Made by a program: the position numbers and the translations under genes. Positions 1-8,611 of a stretch of DNA of 44,869 nt are shown piece after piece; position 1 is the first letter of the stretch, and every line of letters starts with the position of its first letter. The DNA is from Sphingomonadaceae bacterium (GTDB taxonomy: Bacteria; Pseudomonadota; Alphaproteobacteria; Sphingomonadales; Sphingomonadaceae): assembly GCA_029268145.1 (NCBI GenBank), contig JAJUHA010000017.1, forward strand, positions 1 to 44,869. The letters run 5' to 3'. The notes beneath the pieces were generated by a model. That model was not told where the DNA came from. It did not search any database and saw only the letters and a program-made list of their open reading frames with translations.

Positions 1-2
1 CC

Positions 3-71
3 ATCAGCGGCCGCCGCGTCGGCTCGACCAGCGCCCAGGGCAGGCGCGCGCAGGCCCGGCGCGACGGCTGA
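3..71 (+). CDS. possible C-terminal tail of a gene cut by the window edge
   Basis: An open frame enters from the left edge and stops at a TGA at 69-71, giving about 22 residues that end in a basic Arg/Gln-rich tail (RRAQARRDG). Basic C-terminal tails are common, and the stop lies before the next gene on the same strand. In DNA this rich in GC an open frame of this length is also expected by chance, so this is a weak call. No family can be assigned. The rest of the first 160 bases holds nothing I can recognise. Confidence 0.25.
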   Translation: MSGRRVGSTSAQGRRAQARRDG

Positions 72-160
72 GCGCGCCCAGCGCGGGCCGGTCGCCTGCC
101 GTGAAGCACGCCCAATCGGTCGCACTCGCGTTTCGCGCCGCCCGGCCCTATGTCCCCGCC

Positions 161-1528
161 ATGACGGATGCCACCCTGACCGGCCGCCTCGCCCGCTTCG
201 CCAGGGTCGGCGCCAACCTTGGCGGCTTTGCCGCCAGTGCGGCCGTCGCCCGCGCCGGCGGCCGCGACTTCGCCGACGCCAGGAACGCCCAGGAGCTCCG
301 CCGCGTGCTCGGCGAGCTCAAGGGCCCGGTCATGAAGCTCGCCCAGATCCTCGGCAACATCCCCGATGCCGTGCCGCCCGAGTTCGCGGCCGAGCTCGCC
401 AAGCTCCAGGCCGATGCCCCGCCCATGGGCCCCGGCTTCGTCCGCCGCCGCATGGCCGGCGAGCTCGGCCCCGACTGGCGACGCCACTTCGCCGAGTTCC
501 CGCTTGAAGCCGCCGCCGCCGCCTCGCTCGGCCAGGTCCACAAGGCGCGGCTCCTTTCCGGCGAGACGGTCGCGGTCAAGCTCCAGTATCCTGACATGGG
601 CAGCGCGGTCGAAGCCGATCTCGGCCAGCTCGACCTGATCCTCGCCCTGTTCCGCCGGATCGACAGCTCGATCGACACGGCCGAGATCCGCGACGAGCTC
701 GCCGCGCGCTTGCGCGAGGAGCTGGATTACGCCCGCGAGGCGAAGCACATCCGCCTCTACCGCGACATGCTCGCGGGCGTGGCCGACGTCCGCGTGCCGG
801 CCGTGTTCGACGCGCTCTCCACCTCCCGCCTCCTCGTCATGGAATGGCTCGAGGGCCGCAGGCTCCTCGCCTTCCGCGACGCGCCCGAGGCGGTGCGGAA
901 CCGCCTCGCCGAAGCCCTCTTCACGGCCTGGTACAAGCCCTTCTACCAGGTCGGCGTGATCCACGGCGATCCGCACCTCGGCAACTACATGGTCGCCGAG
1001 GCGAGCGCCGACCATGCGATCATCAACCTTCTCGACTTCGGCTGCGTGCGCATCTTCCCGCCCAGCTTCCTCGAAGGCGTGAACGAGCTCTACCGCGCCA
1101 TCGAGACGGACGACGAGGACCGCGCCTTCCACGCCTTCGGCCTGTGGGGCTTCCGGGGGCTCACCAGGGAGCTGATGCGCATCCTCCTCGTCTGGGCGAA
1201 GTTCCTCTACGGCCCCCTTCTCGACGACCGGGTGCGCATGATCGACGAGAATGCGAAGCCCGGCGAATATGGCCGCACCACGGCGCAGAAGGTCCATGCC
1301 GAGCTCAGGAAGACCGGCACGGTCCGGATCCCGGCCGAGTTCGTCTTCATGGACCGCGCGGCCATTGGCCTTGGCGGCGTCTTCATCCAGCTCGGCGCGC
1401 GGCTCAACTGGGCGCGCATGTTTCAGGGCCTCATCGCCGGCTTCGCCGTCGAACAGGTGGCGTCGCGGCAACAGGCGGCACTTCTCGCCGCCGGGCTCGC
1501 GGCACCTCCCAATACGGGCATTGCCTGA
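161..1528 (+). CDS. UbiB/ABC1 (ADCK)-family protein kinase-like protein
   Basis: This is an atypical kinase of the UbiB/ADCK family, whose members support ubiquinone biosynthesis or lipid/quinone handling; the substrate is not known. The family landmarks are in order: the KxGQ-type helix as KLAQ (about residues 59-62, with Ala in place of the usual Gly), the Ala-rich nucleotide loop AAAAASLGQ (117-125), the catalytic-type lysine in VAVK (K140), HGDPHLGN (268-275) and the metal-binding DFG (292-294). I chose the ATG at 161 (455 aa) because MTDATLTGRL fits the usual N-terminus; a GTG at 101 in the same frame would add 20 residues, and neither start has a strong ribosome site. The true UbiB normally sits beside ubiE, and that is not visible here, so this may be a paralogue. 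The following genes encode respiratory-chain proteins, which fits a quinone-related role. Confidence 0.85.
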   Translation: MTDATLTGRLARFARVGANLGGFAASAAVARAGGRDFADARNAQELRRVLGELKGPVMKLAQILGNIPDAVPPEFAAELAKLQADAPPMGPGFVRRRMAGELGPDWRRHFAEFPLEAAAAASLGQVHKARLLSGETVAVKLQYPDMGSAVEADLGQLDLILALFRRIDSSIDTAEIRDELAARLREELDYAREAKHIRLYRDMLAGVADVRVPAVFDALSTSRLLVMEWLEGRRLLAFRDAPEAVRNRLAEALFTAWYKPFYQVGVIHGDPHLGNYMVAEASADHAIINLLDFGCVRIFPPSFLEGVNELYRAIETDDEDRAFHAFGLWGFRGLTRELMRILLVWAKFLYGPLLDDRVRMIDENAKPGEYGRTTAQKVHAELRKTGTVRIPAEFVFMDRAAIGLGGVFIQLGARLNWARMFQGLIAGFAVEQVASRQQAALLAAGLAAPPNTGIA

Positions 1529-1582
1529 CGGCGGCGTGCTGGTGCAAGGGGCCGGCACATCCAGGAGCGACCGGAACCTTTC

Positions 1583-1708
1583 ATGGCGGAACTCGACAAG
1601 CTTCCGAAACAGGCGCTTGGCACGTGGGAACGATTCCTTGGCTTGACCAAGTGGGCGGTCATTCTCATCGCGATCGTCCTCGTCGGCATGGCCATCTTTC
1701 TCACCTAG
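1583..1708 (+). CDS. aa3-type cytochrome c oxidase subunit IV (very small membrane protein)
   Basis: A 41-residue protein with a short polar N-terminus (MAELDKLPKQALGTWERF) followed by one membrane helix (about residues 22-40). This is the length and layout of the bacterial aa3 oxidase subunit IV family, which wraps the outside of the oxidase and is not needed for catalysis. It ends 7 bases before pntAA, and in my knowledge of related alphaproteobacteria such tiny genes often precede the transhydrogenase genes. A Shine-Dalgarno-like AGGAGC stretch lies at 1563-1568, rather far upstream. No other oxidase subunit is in the window, so partnership with the oxidase rests on family resemblance alone. 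Confidence 0.7.
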   Translation: MAELDKLPKQALGTWERFLGLTKWAVILIAIVLVGMAIFLT

Positions 1709-1715
1709 GGGGCGC

Positions 1716-2837
1716 ATGAAGATCGCAGTCCTGAAGGAAAGCGCTCCGGGCGAGCGGCGCGTCGCTGCCACGCCCGAGACGGTGAAGAAGCTCGCCGCCC
1801 TGGGCGCGACCGTCGCGGTCGAGACGGGCGCGGGGGCCGGGGCGGACATTCCCGATGCCGACTTCGCCGGGGCGGGCGCTGCCGTGGGGCCGCGCGCGGA
1901 GGTGCTCGGCGGCGCCGATCTCGTGCTGGCGGTGCAGGGCCCCGATCCGGAGGGCCTGCCGAAGGGTGCGCTCCTCGCCGCCAGCCTCAACCCCTACCAG
2001 GCGAAAGATCGCCTTCAGGCCTATGCCGCAGCCGGGGTGGACGCCTTCGCGCTCGAGTTCGTGCCGCGCATCACTCGCGCGCAGAGCATGGACATCCTCT
2101 CCTCCCAGGCCAATCTCGCCGGCTACAAGGCCGTCATCGACGCGGCCGAGGCCTATGGCCGGGCCTTCCCGATGATGATGACGGCGGCCGGCACGGTTCC
2201 TGCGGCGCGCGTCTTCGTGATGGGGGTGGGGGTGGCCGGCCTCCAGGCCATCGCCACCGCCAGGCGCCTCGGTGCCATCGTCTCGGCCACTGACGTGCGG
2301 CTCGCCACCAAGGAGCAGATCCTCTCCCTCGGCGGCAAGCCCATCTTCGTCGAGGATGAGGAAGCGAAGGCCGCCGAGACCGCCGGCGGCTATGCGAAGG
2401 AGATGAGCGACGCCTACAAGGCGAAGCAGGCCGCCCTCGTCTCCGAGACGATCGCCAGGCAGGACGTGGTGATCACGACAGCCCTCATCCCCGGCCGCCC
2501 GGCCCCCCGGCTGGTCACTGCCGAGCAGGTGGCAAGCATGCGGCCCGGCTCGGTCATCGTCGACATGTCGGTCGTGCAGGGGGGGAATGTCGAGGGGTCG
2601 AAGGCGGATGAGCGGGTGGTGACCCCGAACGGCGTCACCATCCTCGGCTTCTCCAACTATCCCAGCCGGATGGCCTCGACCGCCTCGTCGCTCTTCGCGC
2701 GCAACCTCCTGAACTTCGTCCAGACCTTCTGGGACAGGGAGGCGAAGGCCGTGAAGCTCCCCGATGACGACGAGATCGTGAAGGGCGCGCTCGTCGTGAA
2801 GGGCGGCGCCATCATTCACCCGGCCCTGCAGGGCTGA
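1716..2837 (+). CDS. pntAA: NAD(P) transhydrogenase subunit alpha 1 (domain I, NAD(H)-binding)
   Basis: This is the soluble NAD(H)-binding domain I of the proton-translocating transhydrogenase, which transfers hydride between NADH and NADP+ driven by the proton gradient. The 373-residue protein opens with MKIAVLKESAPGERRVAATP, the alanine dehydrogenase/PNT N-terminal fold, and carries the Rossmann motif GVGVAGLQAIATARRLGA (about residues 169-186). It lacks the C-terminal membrane segments found in the single-chain E. coli PntA; those are encoded by the next gene. This split is typical of alphaproteobacteria such as Rhodospirillum. The gene lies 12 bases upstream of pntAB and is surely co-transcribed with it. 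Confidence 0.96.
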   Translation: MKIAVLKESAPGERRVAATPETVKKLAALGATVAVETGAGAGADIPDADFAGAGAAVGPRAEVLGGADLVLAVQGPDPEGLPKGALLAASLNPYQAKDRLQAYAAAGVDAFALEFVPRITRAQSMDILSSQANLAGYKAVIDAAEAYGRAFPMMMTAAGTVPAARVFVMGVGVAGLQAIATARRLGAIVSATDVRLATKEQILSLGGKPIFVEDEEAKAAETAGGYAKEMSDAYKAKQAALVSETIARQDVVITTALIPGRPAPRLVTAEQVASMRPGSVIVDMSVVQGGNVEGSKADERVVTPNGVTILGFSNYPSRMASTASSLFARNLLNFVQTFWDREAKAVKLPDDDEIVKGALVVKGGAIIHPALQG

Positions 2838-2849
2838 CGGAGAACGCCC

Positions 2850-3131
2850 ATGGACTTCCTCTCCATCCTCTCCATCTTCGTTCTCGCCTGCTTCGTCGGC
2901 TACTATGTCGTCTGGTCGGTGACGCCGGCGCTCCACACGCCGCTCATGTCGGTCACCAACGCCATCTCCTCGGTCATCGTGGTGGGCGCGCTCATCGCTG
3001 CTGCCGCGGCCGGCTCCACGGTTGCGAAATGGCTCGGGCTTGCCGCGGTGGTGCTCGCCAGCATCAACATCTTCGGCGGCTTCGCCGTCACCGAGCGGAT
3101 GCTCGCCATGTACAAGAAGAAGACCAAGTGA
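2850..3131 (+). CDS. pntAB: NAD(P) transhydrogenase subunit alpha 2 (membrane part of PntA)
   Basis: A 93-residue membrane protein with three hydrophobic stretches: residues 1-22, a central segment after the conserved [12 protein letters not shown], and a third ending before [17 protein letters not shown]. The [12 protein letters not shown] and FxVTxRML elements are diagnostic for domain II of transhydrogenase. It contributes the N-terminal helices of the proton channel and pairs with the membrane half of PntB. It lies between pntAA and pntB with short gaps of 12 and 29 bases, in one operon. Confidence 0.95.
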   Translation: MDFLSILSIFVLACFVGYYVVWSVTPALHTPLMSVTNAISSVIVVGALIAAAAAGSTVAKWLGLAAVVLASINIFGGFAVTERMLAMYKKKTK

Positions 3132-3160
3132 CCCTCCCGCCCGCCACGAGGTCCTGACCC

Positions 3161-4564
3161 ATGCACGAAGCCGCCGTTCCCGCCTGGGCGCTGTTCGCCT
3201 ATCTCGTCGCGGGCGTCTTCTTCATCCTCGCGCTCCGGGGCCTTTCCAGCCCCGAGACCAGCCGCGCCGGCAACCGCTTCGGCATGGTCGGCATGGCCAT
3301 CGCCGTGACCGCCACCCTTCTCACCCACGAGGTCGCCTCGCTGCCGGAGATCGTCGGCGCGGTCGGGATCGGCGGTGCCATCGGCTGGCTGGTCGCCCAG
3401 CGCATCGCGATGACGGCCATGCCCCAGCTCGTCGCCGCCTTCCACAGCCTCGTCGGCCTTGCCGCCGTCCTCGTCGCGGCCGCCGCCTTCCTGAACCCGG
3501 CCGCCTTCGGTCTCCTGAACGAAGCCGGCCAGATCTTCCCCGTCTCCCGCCTCGAAATGGGCCTCGGTGCCGCCATCGGCGCCATCACCTTCTCCGGCTC
3601 GGTGATCGCCTTCCTCAAGCTCAATGGCAACATGTCGGGCGCCCCCATCCTGCTCCCCGCCCGCCATGTCATCAACCTCGGCACGCTGGCCGTCATCCTC
3701 GGCCTTGTCGGCTATTTCATGACCGACCAGTCGCCCTGGGTGTTCTGGACCATCACGCTGCTGTCCTTCGCCATCGGGTTCCTCCTCATCATCCCGATCG
3801 GCGGCGCCGACATGCCGGTTGTGGTTTCCATGCTGAACAGCTATTCCGGCTGGGCTGCCGCGGCGATGGGCTTCACCCTCCAGAACACGGCGATGATCAT
3901 CACCGGGGCGCTGGTCGGCTCGTCGGGCGCGATCCTCAGCTACATCATGTGCAGGGCGATGAACCGCAAATTCCTCTCGGTCATCGCCGGCGGCTTCGGC
4001 GGCGATGCCGTGGTCGCGGGTGCGGCCAAGGCCGACCGGCCGTGGAAGCGCGGCTCGGCCGATGACGCCGCCTTCATCATGAAGAACGCCGAGAAGGTCA
4101 TCATCGTCCCCGGCTATGGCATGGCGGTCTCGCAGGCCCAGCACGCGCTGCGCGAGATGGCGGACACGCTCAAGAAGGAGGGCGTGGAGGTGAAATATGC
4201 CATCCACCCCGTCGCCGGCCGCATGCCGGGGCACATGAACGTGCTGCTCGCCGAGGCGAACGTCCCCTATGACGAGGTGTTTGAGCTCGAGGACATCAAC
4301 GGCGAGTTCGCCCAGGCCGATGTCGCCTTCGTGATCGGCGCCAATGATGTCACCAACCCGGCCGCGCGCGAGCCGGGATCGCCCATCTACGGCATGCCCA
4401 TCCTCGACGTGGACAAGGCCAAGACCGTGCTGTTCGTGAAGCGCAGCATGGGCGGCGCCGGCTACGCCGGAATCGACAACGACGTCTTCTACCGCGACAA
4501 CACCATGATGCTGCTCGGCGACGCGAAGAAGATGACCGACGAGATCGTCAAGGCACTGGCCTGA
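3161..4564 (+). CDS. pntB: NAD(P) transhydrogenase subunit beta (membrane domain and NADP(H)-binding domain III)
   Basis: The 467-residue protein has about eight or nine hydrophobic helices over the first 260 residues and a soluble NADP(H)-binding domain III at the C-terminus. Domain III landmarks are VPGYGMAVSQAQHALREM, IHPVAGRMPGHMNVLLAEA, and the loops ANDVTNPAA and KRSMGGAGYAG. Together with the two preceding products it forms the complete enzyme that makes NADPH at the expense of proton-motive force. The stop codon is followed after one base by a structured repeat described separately, which may act as the operon's 3' end. Confidence 0.96.
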   Translation: MHEAAVPAWALFAYLVAGVFFILALRGLSSPETSRAGNRFGMVGMAIAVTATLLTHEVASLPEIVGAVGIGGAIGWLVAQRIAMTAMPQLVAAFHSLVGLAAVLVAAAAFLNPAAFGLLNEAGQIFPVSRLEMGLGAAIGAITFSGSVIAFLKLNGNMSGAPILLPARHVINLGTLAVILGLVGYFMTDQSPWVFWTITLLSFAIGFLLIIPIGGADMPVVVSMLNSYSGWAAAAMGFTLQNTAMIITGALVGSSGAILSYIMCRAMNRKFLSVIAGGFGGDAVVAGAAKADRPWKRGSADDAAFIMKNAEKVIIVPGYGMAVSQAQHALREMADTLKKEGVEVKYAIHPVAGRMPGHMNVLLAEANVPYDEVFELEDINGEFAQADVAFVIGANDVTNPAAREPGSPIYGMPILDVDKAKTVLFVKRSMGGAGYAGIDNDVFYRDNTMMLLGDAKKMTDEIVKALA

Positions 4565-4565
4565 A

Positions 4566-4735
4566 GGCGGCTGCCGTCAGGCGGAGCCTGGCCGGCAGAC
4601 TCGCCGAAGGTCGGCCGGCGGGCCCGCTTTGCGGGCTTTGCCCGCGAACGCGGGACCCGATCGACGGCTCCCGCTGGAGGGGCGGCTGCCGTCAGGCGGA
4701 GCCTGACCGGCAGCTTCGCCGAAGGCCTGCCGGGA
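4566..4735 (+). repeat. multi-hairpin dispersed repeat, locus 1 (downstream of pntB)
   Basis: The repeat begins one base after the pntB stop. It holds two units, 4567-4610 and 4681-4724, that share the start GGCGGCTGCCGTCAGGCGGA. In the second unit GCTGCCG-TCAGGC pairs with GCCTGA-C-CGGCAGC around a GGA loop: 13 pairs with one bulged base (4685-4714). Between the units lie the core AGACTCGCCGAAGG then TCGGCCGGC (4597-4619) and two further hairpins, CCCGC-TTT-GCGGG and CCCGCG-AA-CGCGGG. The block from 4611 to about 4668 is nearly identical to 8655-8712. The remaining 4736-4937 before the next gene holds no gene or clear promoter that I can see. Confidence 0.75.
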
Positions 4736-4937
4736 CCACCCGTGACGTGGGCGTCCCGGAAACTTCCGGTGGGCGCCGTCCCGTCCAGCGCCATTGTGCC
4801 GCAGGCTGGGACATGCCCGCCATGTCCGGACAAATTCGCCAGCATCTCTTACCTGAAACAGCGCCGTCATCCGTGCGTCTCCTTCCCGCGATAGCCGCCC
4901 GCCGCCGCGCCGCCAGTCTTGAGGAAGGAGAAACGCC

Positions 4938-7025
4938 ATGGACGATACCGTCGCCATTCCGCCATCCGAGGATACCGACGAGGCGGCCGTCCGGGCCCGC
5001 CGCGATTTCCTGAAGTTCGGCGCGCTCGCTGCCGGTGGCGGACTTCTCGGTGCCTGCCGGAACCAGGGAGCGGCTTCCCCGGGTGCCGTCCTGCCGGATG
5101 GGGCGCCGGCGCCGGCCCCGCGGCCGCTACCTGCTGCCACCTTTGCGCAGAGCCGCGAGCTGCTCTCCGAGCCGATGCTGCAGAACCCTGGGCCCGACAG
5201 CGTCCGCGTCGTCTGGTTCTCGCTGGTCGAGAGCGGCAACCACCAGGTCTTCGTCGGCGAGCGCAACGAGCGCGCCTTCCCGGTGACCACCACGCCGATG
5301 ACCCGCATGCTCGAGGACCGCGACAGCCAGGTGTTCCAGCAGATCACCTCGGAGCTTGCCGAGCCGCAGCGGCGGCGGGTGTTCCGCCACGAGGCCCGCG
5401 TCACCGGGCTCACGCCTGGCCAGCGCGTGCCCTATGTCGCGGTGAGCGAATTCGGCGGGCGGGCGTTCCGCTCCTCCTTCAACGCGACCCTCCAGCCGCT
5501 GCCGGGCGCCGGCCAGCCGCTCAAGATCCTGCTCACCTCCGACCAGCAGAACAACCGCATGACCGCGGCGAATTTCCAGAAGGTCGAGGAAACGGTGGGC
5601 GCAGTCGATGCGGTCCTGTTCCCCGGCGATTTCGTGAGCCAGCCCAACCGCGCGTCCGAATGGTTCGACCGGGTCGCCATCGGCAACCCGTCCTTCTTCC
5701 AGTCGCTCCAGGGCACGATGCAGCGCTGGAACCCGGGCTCGCCTTTCAAGGGCGGCGCCATTCTCCAGAACGCCGCCCTCTACGGCTGTCTCGGCAACCA
5801 CGAATATCCCGGCCGCTGGCGGCTCGACCCGCAGACCAACGATCCGGCCAACACGCTTCCCGTCACCATCAACAACATGGACAATGACCCGCAGCCGCGC
5901 TGGTATGCCGAGCTGCGCTACGAGCGGCTGAGGGCCACCATCAACCCGTCGAACGACCCGGCCTTCCGCGAGCGCTGGATCACCGACAACAGTTTCGAGT
6001 TCACGACCTATCAGGAGATGTGGTCGCTGCCCGAGGGGCCCGAGGGCAAGGCCTACTGGGCGCAGCGCTATGGCGACGTCTTCCTCATTTCGCTGGATGC
6101 CAACCGCATCTGGCGGACATGGAACGCCAACCAGCGCGGCAAGTTCACCGAGAACTTCAACAACACCACCCGGCGCGTGTTCGACAACCCCTCCGACTGG
6201 GGCTTCGGCGACTTCACCTTCCGCCCCTTCGGCCGTGGGTCGCGCCAGTTCGACTGGCTGCAGACCGTGCTCGCCTCCGAGGCCTGCCGCACCGCGCGCT
6301 ACCGGATCGTCCTCACCCACCAGACGCCCTTCGGCCTCGGCGACAATGCGGTTCCGGTCCAGGCGATGCAGCGCGTCACGGTCGAGCTGGTGAGCGGCGG
6401 CCTCATCGGCCCGTTTCCGGCCTCGGACTGGCCGCAGCGCTGGCCCGAGGTGGAGGAGCGGCTGCGCGCCGGCGACGTGCGCTACGTGCGCTACGAATAT
6501 CCGCTCGCCGACGACATCTGGCGGAACGACATCGAGCCGCTGCTGCTCGCCGCCAATGTCCATCTCGTGCACTGCGGCCACTCGCACCTGTGGAACCGCA
6601 GCCGGGTCGGGAACCTGCACTACATCGAGACGGCGAACGTCGGGAACAGTTTCGGCGCGATGTTCTTCGAGACGGCGCAGCCGGGAGTGAGCCCCTCGCA
6701 GGGTCCGCGGCCGAACCAGCCGGGCAACGCCGCCTGGCGGAGCGCGACGGTTGGCGCCAGCCCGCCGCGCACGACGCTCACCTGGAACCCGGCCGACTAT
6801 CCCGTCGCCGGCGACCCGCACGGCCGGCCGATGACCCAGCCGAGCATCTTCAACCCGATGCGCGAGGGCGGCTTCGCCGCGCAGGACGTGCCCTTCATCG
6901 CCTCGAACGTGCTGACCGCATTCACCATCTTCGAAAGCGCGACAGGTCTCGTGTCGAGCTATGTCTACGACACGCGCGACCTCGCCGCGCCGGTCCGGAA
7001 GTTCGACGAGTTCCGGATCGGCTGA
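4938..7025 (+). CDS. Tat-exported metallophosphoesterase lipoprotein (purple acid phosphatase-like)
   Basis: A 695-residue calcineurin-like phosphoesterase. The N-terminus has a twin-arginine signal, RRDFLKFGALAAGGG (about residues 21-35), followed by the lipobox LLGAC with the lipidated cysteine near residue 40, so the protein is probably exported folded and anchored to a membrane. A beta-rich N-terminal domain (about 50-180) resembles the Fn3-like cap of purple acid phosphatases. The metal-site blocks follow: LTSDQQNN (a D-x-Q where D-x-H is usual), FPGDF, GCLGNHEYPG, VLTHQTPFG and CGHSHLWNR. It probably hydrolyses phosphate esters outside the cytoplasm; the substrate cannot be told. A GAGGAAGGAG ribosome site precedes the ATG. 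It stands alone between a repeat and a monooxygenase gene. Confidence 0.85.
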   Translation: MDDTVAIPPSEDTDEAAVRARRDFLKFGALAAGGGLLGACRNQGAASPGAVLPDGAPAPAPRPLPAATFAQSRELLSEPMLQNPGPDSVRVVWFSLVESGNHQVFVGERNERAFPVTTTPMTRMLEDRDSQVFQQITSELAEPQRRRVFRHEARVTGLTPGQRVPYVAVSEFGGRAFRSSFNATLQPLPGAGQPLKILLTSDQQNNRMTAANFQKVEETVGAVDAVLFPGDFVSQPNRASEWFDRVAIGNPSFFQSLQGTMQRWNPGSPFKGGAILQNAALYGCLGNHEYPGRWRLDPQTNDPANTLPVTINNMDNDPQPRWYAELRYERLRATINPSNDPAFRERWITDNSFEFTTYQEMWSLPEGPEGKAYWAQRYGDVFLISLDANRIWRTWNANQRGKFTENFNNTTRRVFDNPSDWGFGDFTFRPFGRGSRQFDWLQTVLASEACRTARYRIVLTHQTPFGLGDNAVPVQAMQRVTVELVSGGLIGPFPASDWPQRWPEVEERLRAGDVRYVRYEYPLADDIWRNDIEPLLLAANVHLVHCGHSHLWNRSRVGNLHYIETANVGNSFGAMFFETAQPGVSPSQGPRPNQPGNAAWRSATVGASPPRTTLTWNPADYPVAGDPHGRPMTQPSIFNPMREGGFAAQDVPFIASNVLTAFTIFESATGLVSSYVYDTRDLAAPVRKFDEFRIG

Positions 7026-7056
7026 GACGCTCCTCACCCGTTCGGCAGTTGACCCC

Positions 7057-7093
7057 CTGCCCGGTTCGTCCCATGTCGGGAGGAACCGGGCAG
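7057..7093. promoter_or_regulatory. 37-bp near-perfect palindrome in front of the monooxygenase gene
   Basis: CTGCCCGGTTC at 7057-7067 pairs perfectly with GAACCGGGCAG at 7083-7093. Inside it TCCC (7069-7072) pairs with GGGA (7078-7081), giving 15 pairs around one G/G mismatch. It ends two bases before the ribosome site AAGGGAGG of the monooxygenase and overlaps the region where a promoter would lie (a TTGACC at 7049-7054). There is no T-run, so it does not look like a simple terminator of the phosphatase gene. It may be a repressor operator or a translational hairpin. Confidence 0.55.
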
Positions 7094-7108
7094 CAAGGGA
7101 GGCTTGCC

Positions 7109-8611
7109 ATGAACGTGATGACCGTCGAGGGGGCCGCGCGCGAGGCGGCCGAGGCGACCGAGCATTTCGACGTGCTGATCGTCGGCGCCGGCATTTCCGG
7201 CATCGGCGCGGCCAAGCACCTGCAGGACCAGTGCCCGGGCAAGTCCTATGTGATCCTCGAGGCGTTCGAGAGCTTCGGCGGCACCTGGTGGTCCCACCGC
7301 TACCCCGGCATCCGCTCGGATTCGGACCTCTACACCTTCGGCTACCGCTTCAAGCCGTGGGTCGGCCCGCCGATCGCCACGCGCGACGAGATCCTGAAGT
7401 ACATGGGCGAAGTGATCGCCGAGAACCATCTCGCGCCCCACATCCGCTATGGCCATCGCATCACCCATGCGAGCTGGGACAGCGCCGGGAACCGCTGGAC
7501 CCTGCGCGGCACCAGCGCCGAGGGCCCCTTCGCCATTTCCGCCAGCTTCCTGTGGATGTGCCAGGGCTATTACCGGCATCAGAAGGGCTACATCCCCGAC
7601 TGGGAGGGGCTCGACCGCTACAGGGGCATCTTCCTCCACTCGATGGACTGGCCCGAGGGCGGGATCGACTATGCCGGCAAGCGCGTCGCCATCATCGGCT
7701 CGGGCGCGACCACGGCCACCATCGTCCCCAACATGCCGGAGGCCGCGCACATCACCGTCGTCCAGCGCTCGCCCACCTATTTCTACCCGGCCCCCAACCG
7801 GCAGGACGCGGCCGACACGATGCGCGCGCTCGGCGTCCCAGAGATGACGGTGCACGAGGTCACGCGGCGCAAGATCCTGCATGACCAGCACGAGATCACC
7901 GAACGCTGCGAACGCGAGCCCGAGGTCGTGAAGTCCGAGCTTCTCGCCGCCGCGCGGCTCTTCCTCGGCGAAGACTACCCGATCGACCCCCATTTCACGC
8001 CGCGCTACCGCCCCTGGCAGCAGCGGCTGGCCTACATCCCCGACGGCGACATGTTCATGGGGATTGCCAGCGGCAAGGCCAGCATGGTGACCGGCGAGAT
8101 CGAGCGCTTCGAGGAGACGGGCATCCGCATGAAGGACGGCACGCTCGTCGAGGCGGACGTCGTGATCGCCGCGACCGGCTTCAACCTCTCGATCCTCGGC
8201 GACATCGCCTTTGCGATCGACGGGAAGCCGCTCGATTTCGGACAATGCGTCACCTACCGCGGCATGATGTTCACGGGCATCCCCAACATGGCGTGGATCT
8301 TCGGCTATTTCCGCTATTCCTGGACGCTGAGGGTCGATCTCGTCGCCGACTTCGTCTGCCGGCTCCTCAATCACATGGATGCGAAGGGCGCGAAGCGGGT
8401 GGAGGTGGCGCTGCGGCCCGAGGACCACAACATGCCGATCCTCCCCTTCATCGACGAGGCCAACTTCAACCCCAATTACCTCAAGCGCGACCTCGACAAG
8501 CTTCCCAAGCGCGGCGACAAGCCGGAGTGGCAGCACAACCAGGACTATCCGCGGGAGCTGCGCGAGCTTCCGCTGATCGACCTCGACGACGCGGCGTTCC
8601 GCTACGCCTGA
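7109..8611 (+). CDS. flavin-containing monooxygenase, Baeyer-Villiger (EtaA-like) type
   Basis: A 500-residue class B flavoprotein monooxygenase. It has an N-terminal FAD-binding GAGISG (26-31), a second dinucleotide motif GSGATT (187-192) for NADPH, and between them YRGIFLHSMDW (161-171), which matches the Baeyer-Villiger fingerprint FxGxxxHxxxW except for Tyr in the first position. The late ATG-like block AATGF precedes the C-terminal part. Such enzymes insert oxygen next to ketones or oxidise sulfur in thioamides and sulfides, using NADPH and O2 in the cytoplasm. The start at 7109 is supported by AAGGGAGG at 7095-7102. No alcohol dehydrogenase or esterase partner lies directly next to it, so the substrate is open. 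Its stop is followed at once by a hairpin repeat. Confidence 0.88.
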   Translation: MNVMTVEGAAREAAEATEHFDVLIVGAGISGIGAAKHLQDQCPGKSYVILEAFESFGGTWWSHRYPGIRSDSDLYTFGYRFKPWVGPPIATRDEILKYMGEVIAENHLAPHIRYGHRITHASWDSAGNRWTLRGTSAEGPFAISASFLWMCQGYYRHQKGYIPDWEGLDRYRGIFLHSMDWPEGGIDYAGKRVAIIGSGATTATIVPNMPEAAHITVVQRSPTYFYPAPNRQDAADTMRALGVPEMTVHEVTRRKILHDQHEITERCEREPEVVKSELLAAARLFLGEDYPIDPHFTPRYRPWQQRLAYIPDGDMFMGIASGKASMVTGEIERFEETGIRMKDGTLVEADVVIAATGFNLSILGDIAFAIDGKPLDFGQCVTYRGMMFTGIPNMAWIFGYFRYSWTLRVDLVADFVCRLLNHMDAKGAKRVEVALRPEDHNMPILPFIDEANFNPNYLKRDLDKLPKRGDKPEWQHNQDYPRELRELPLIDLDDAAFRYA

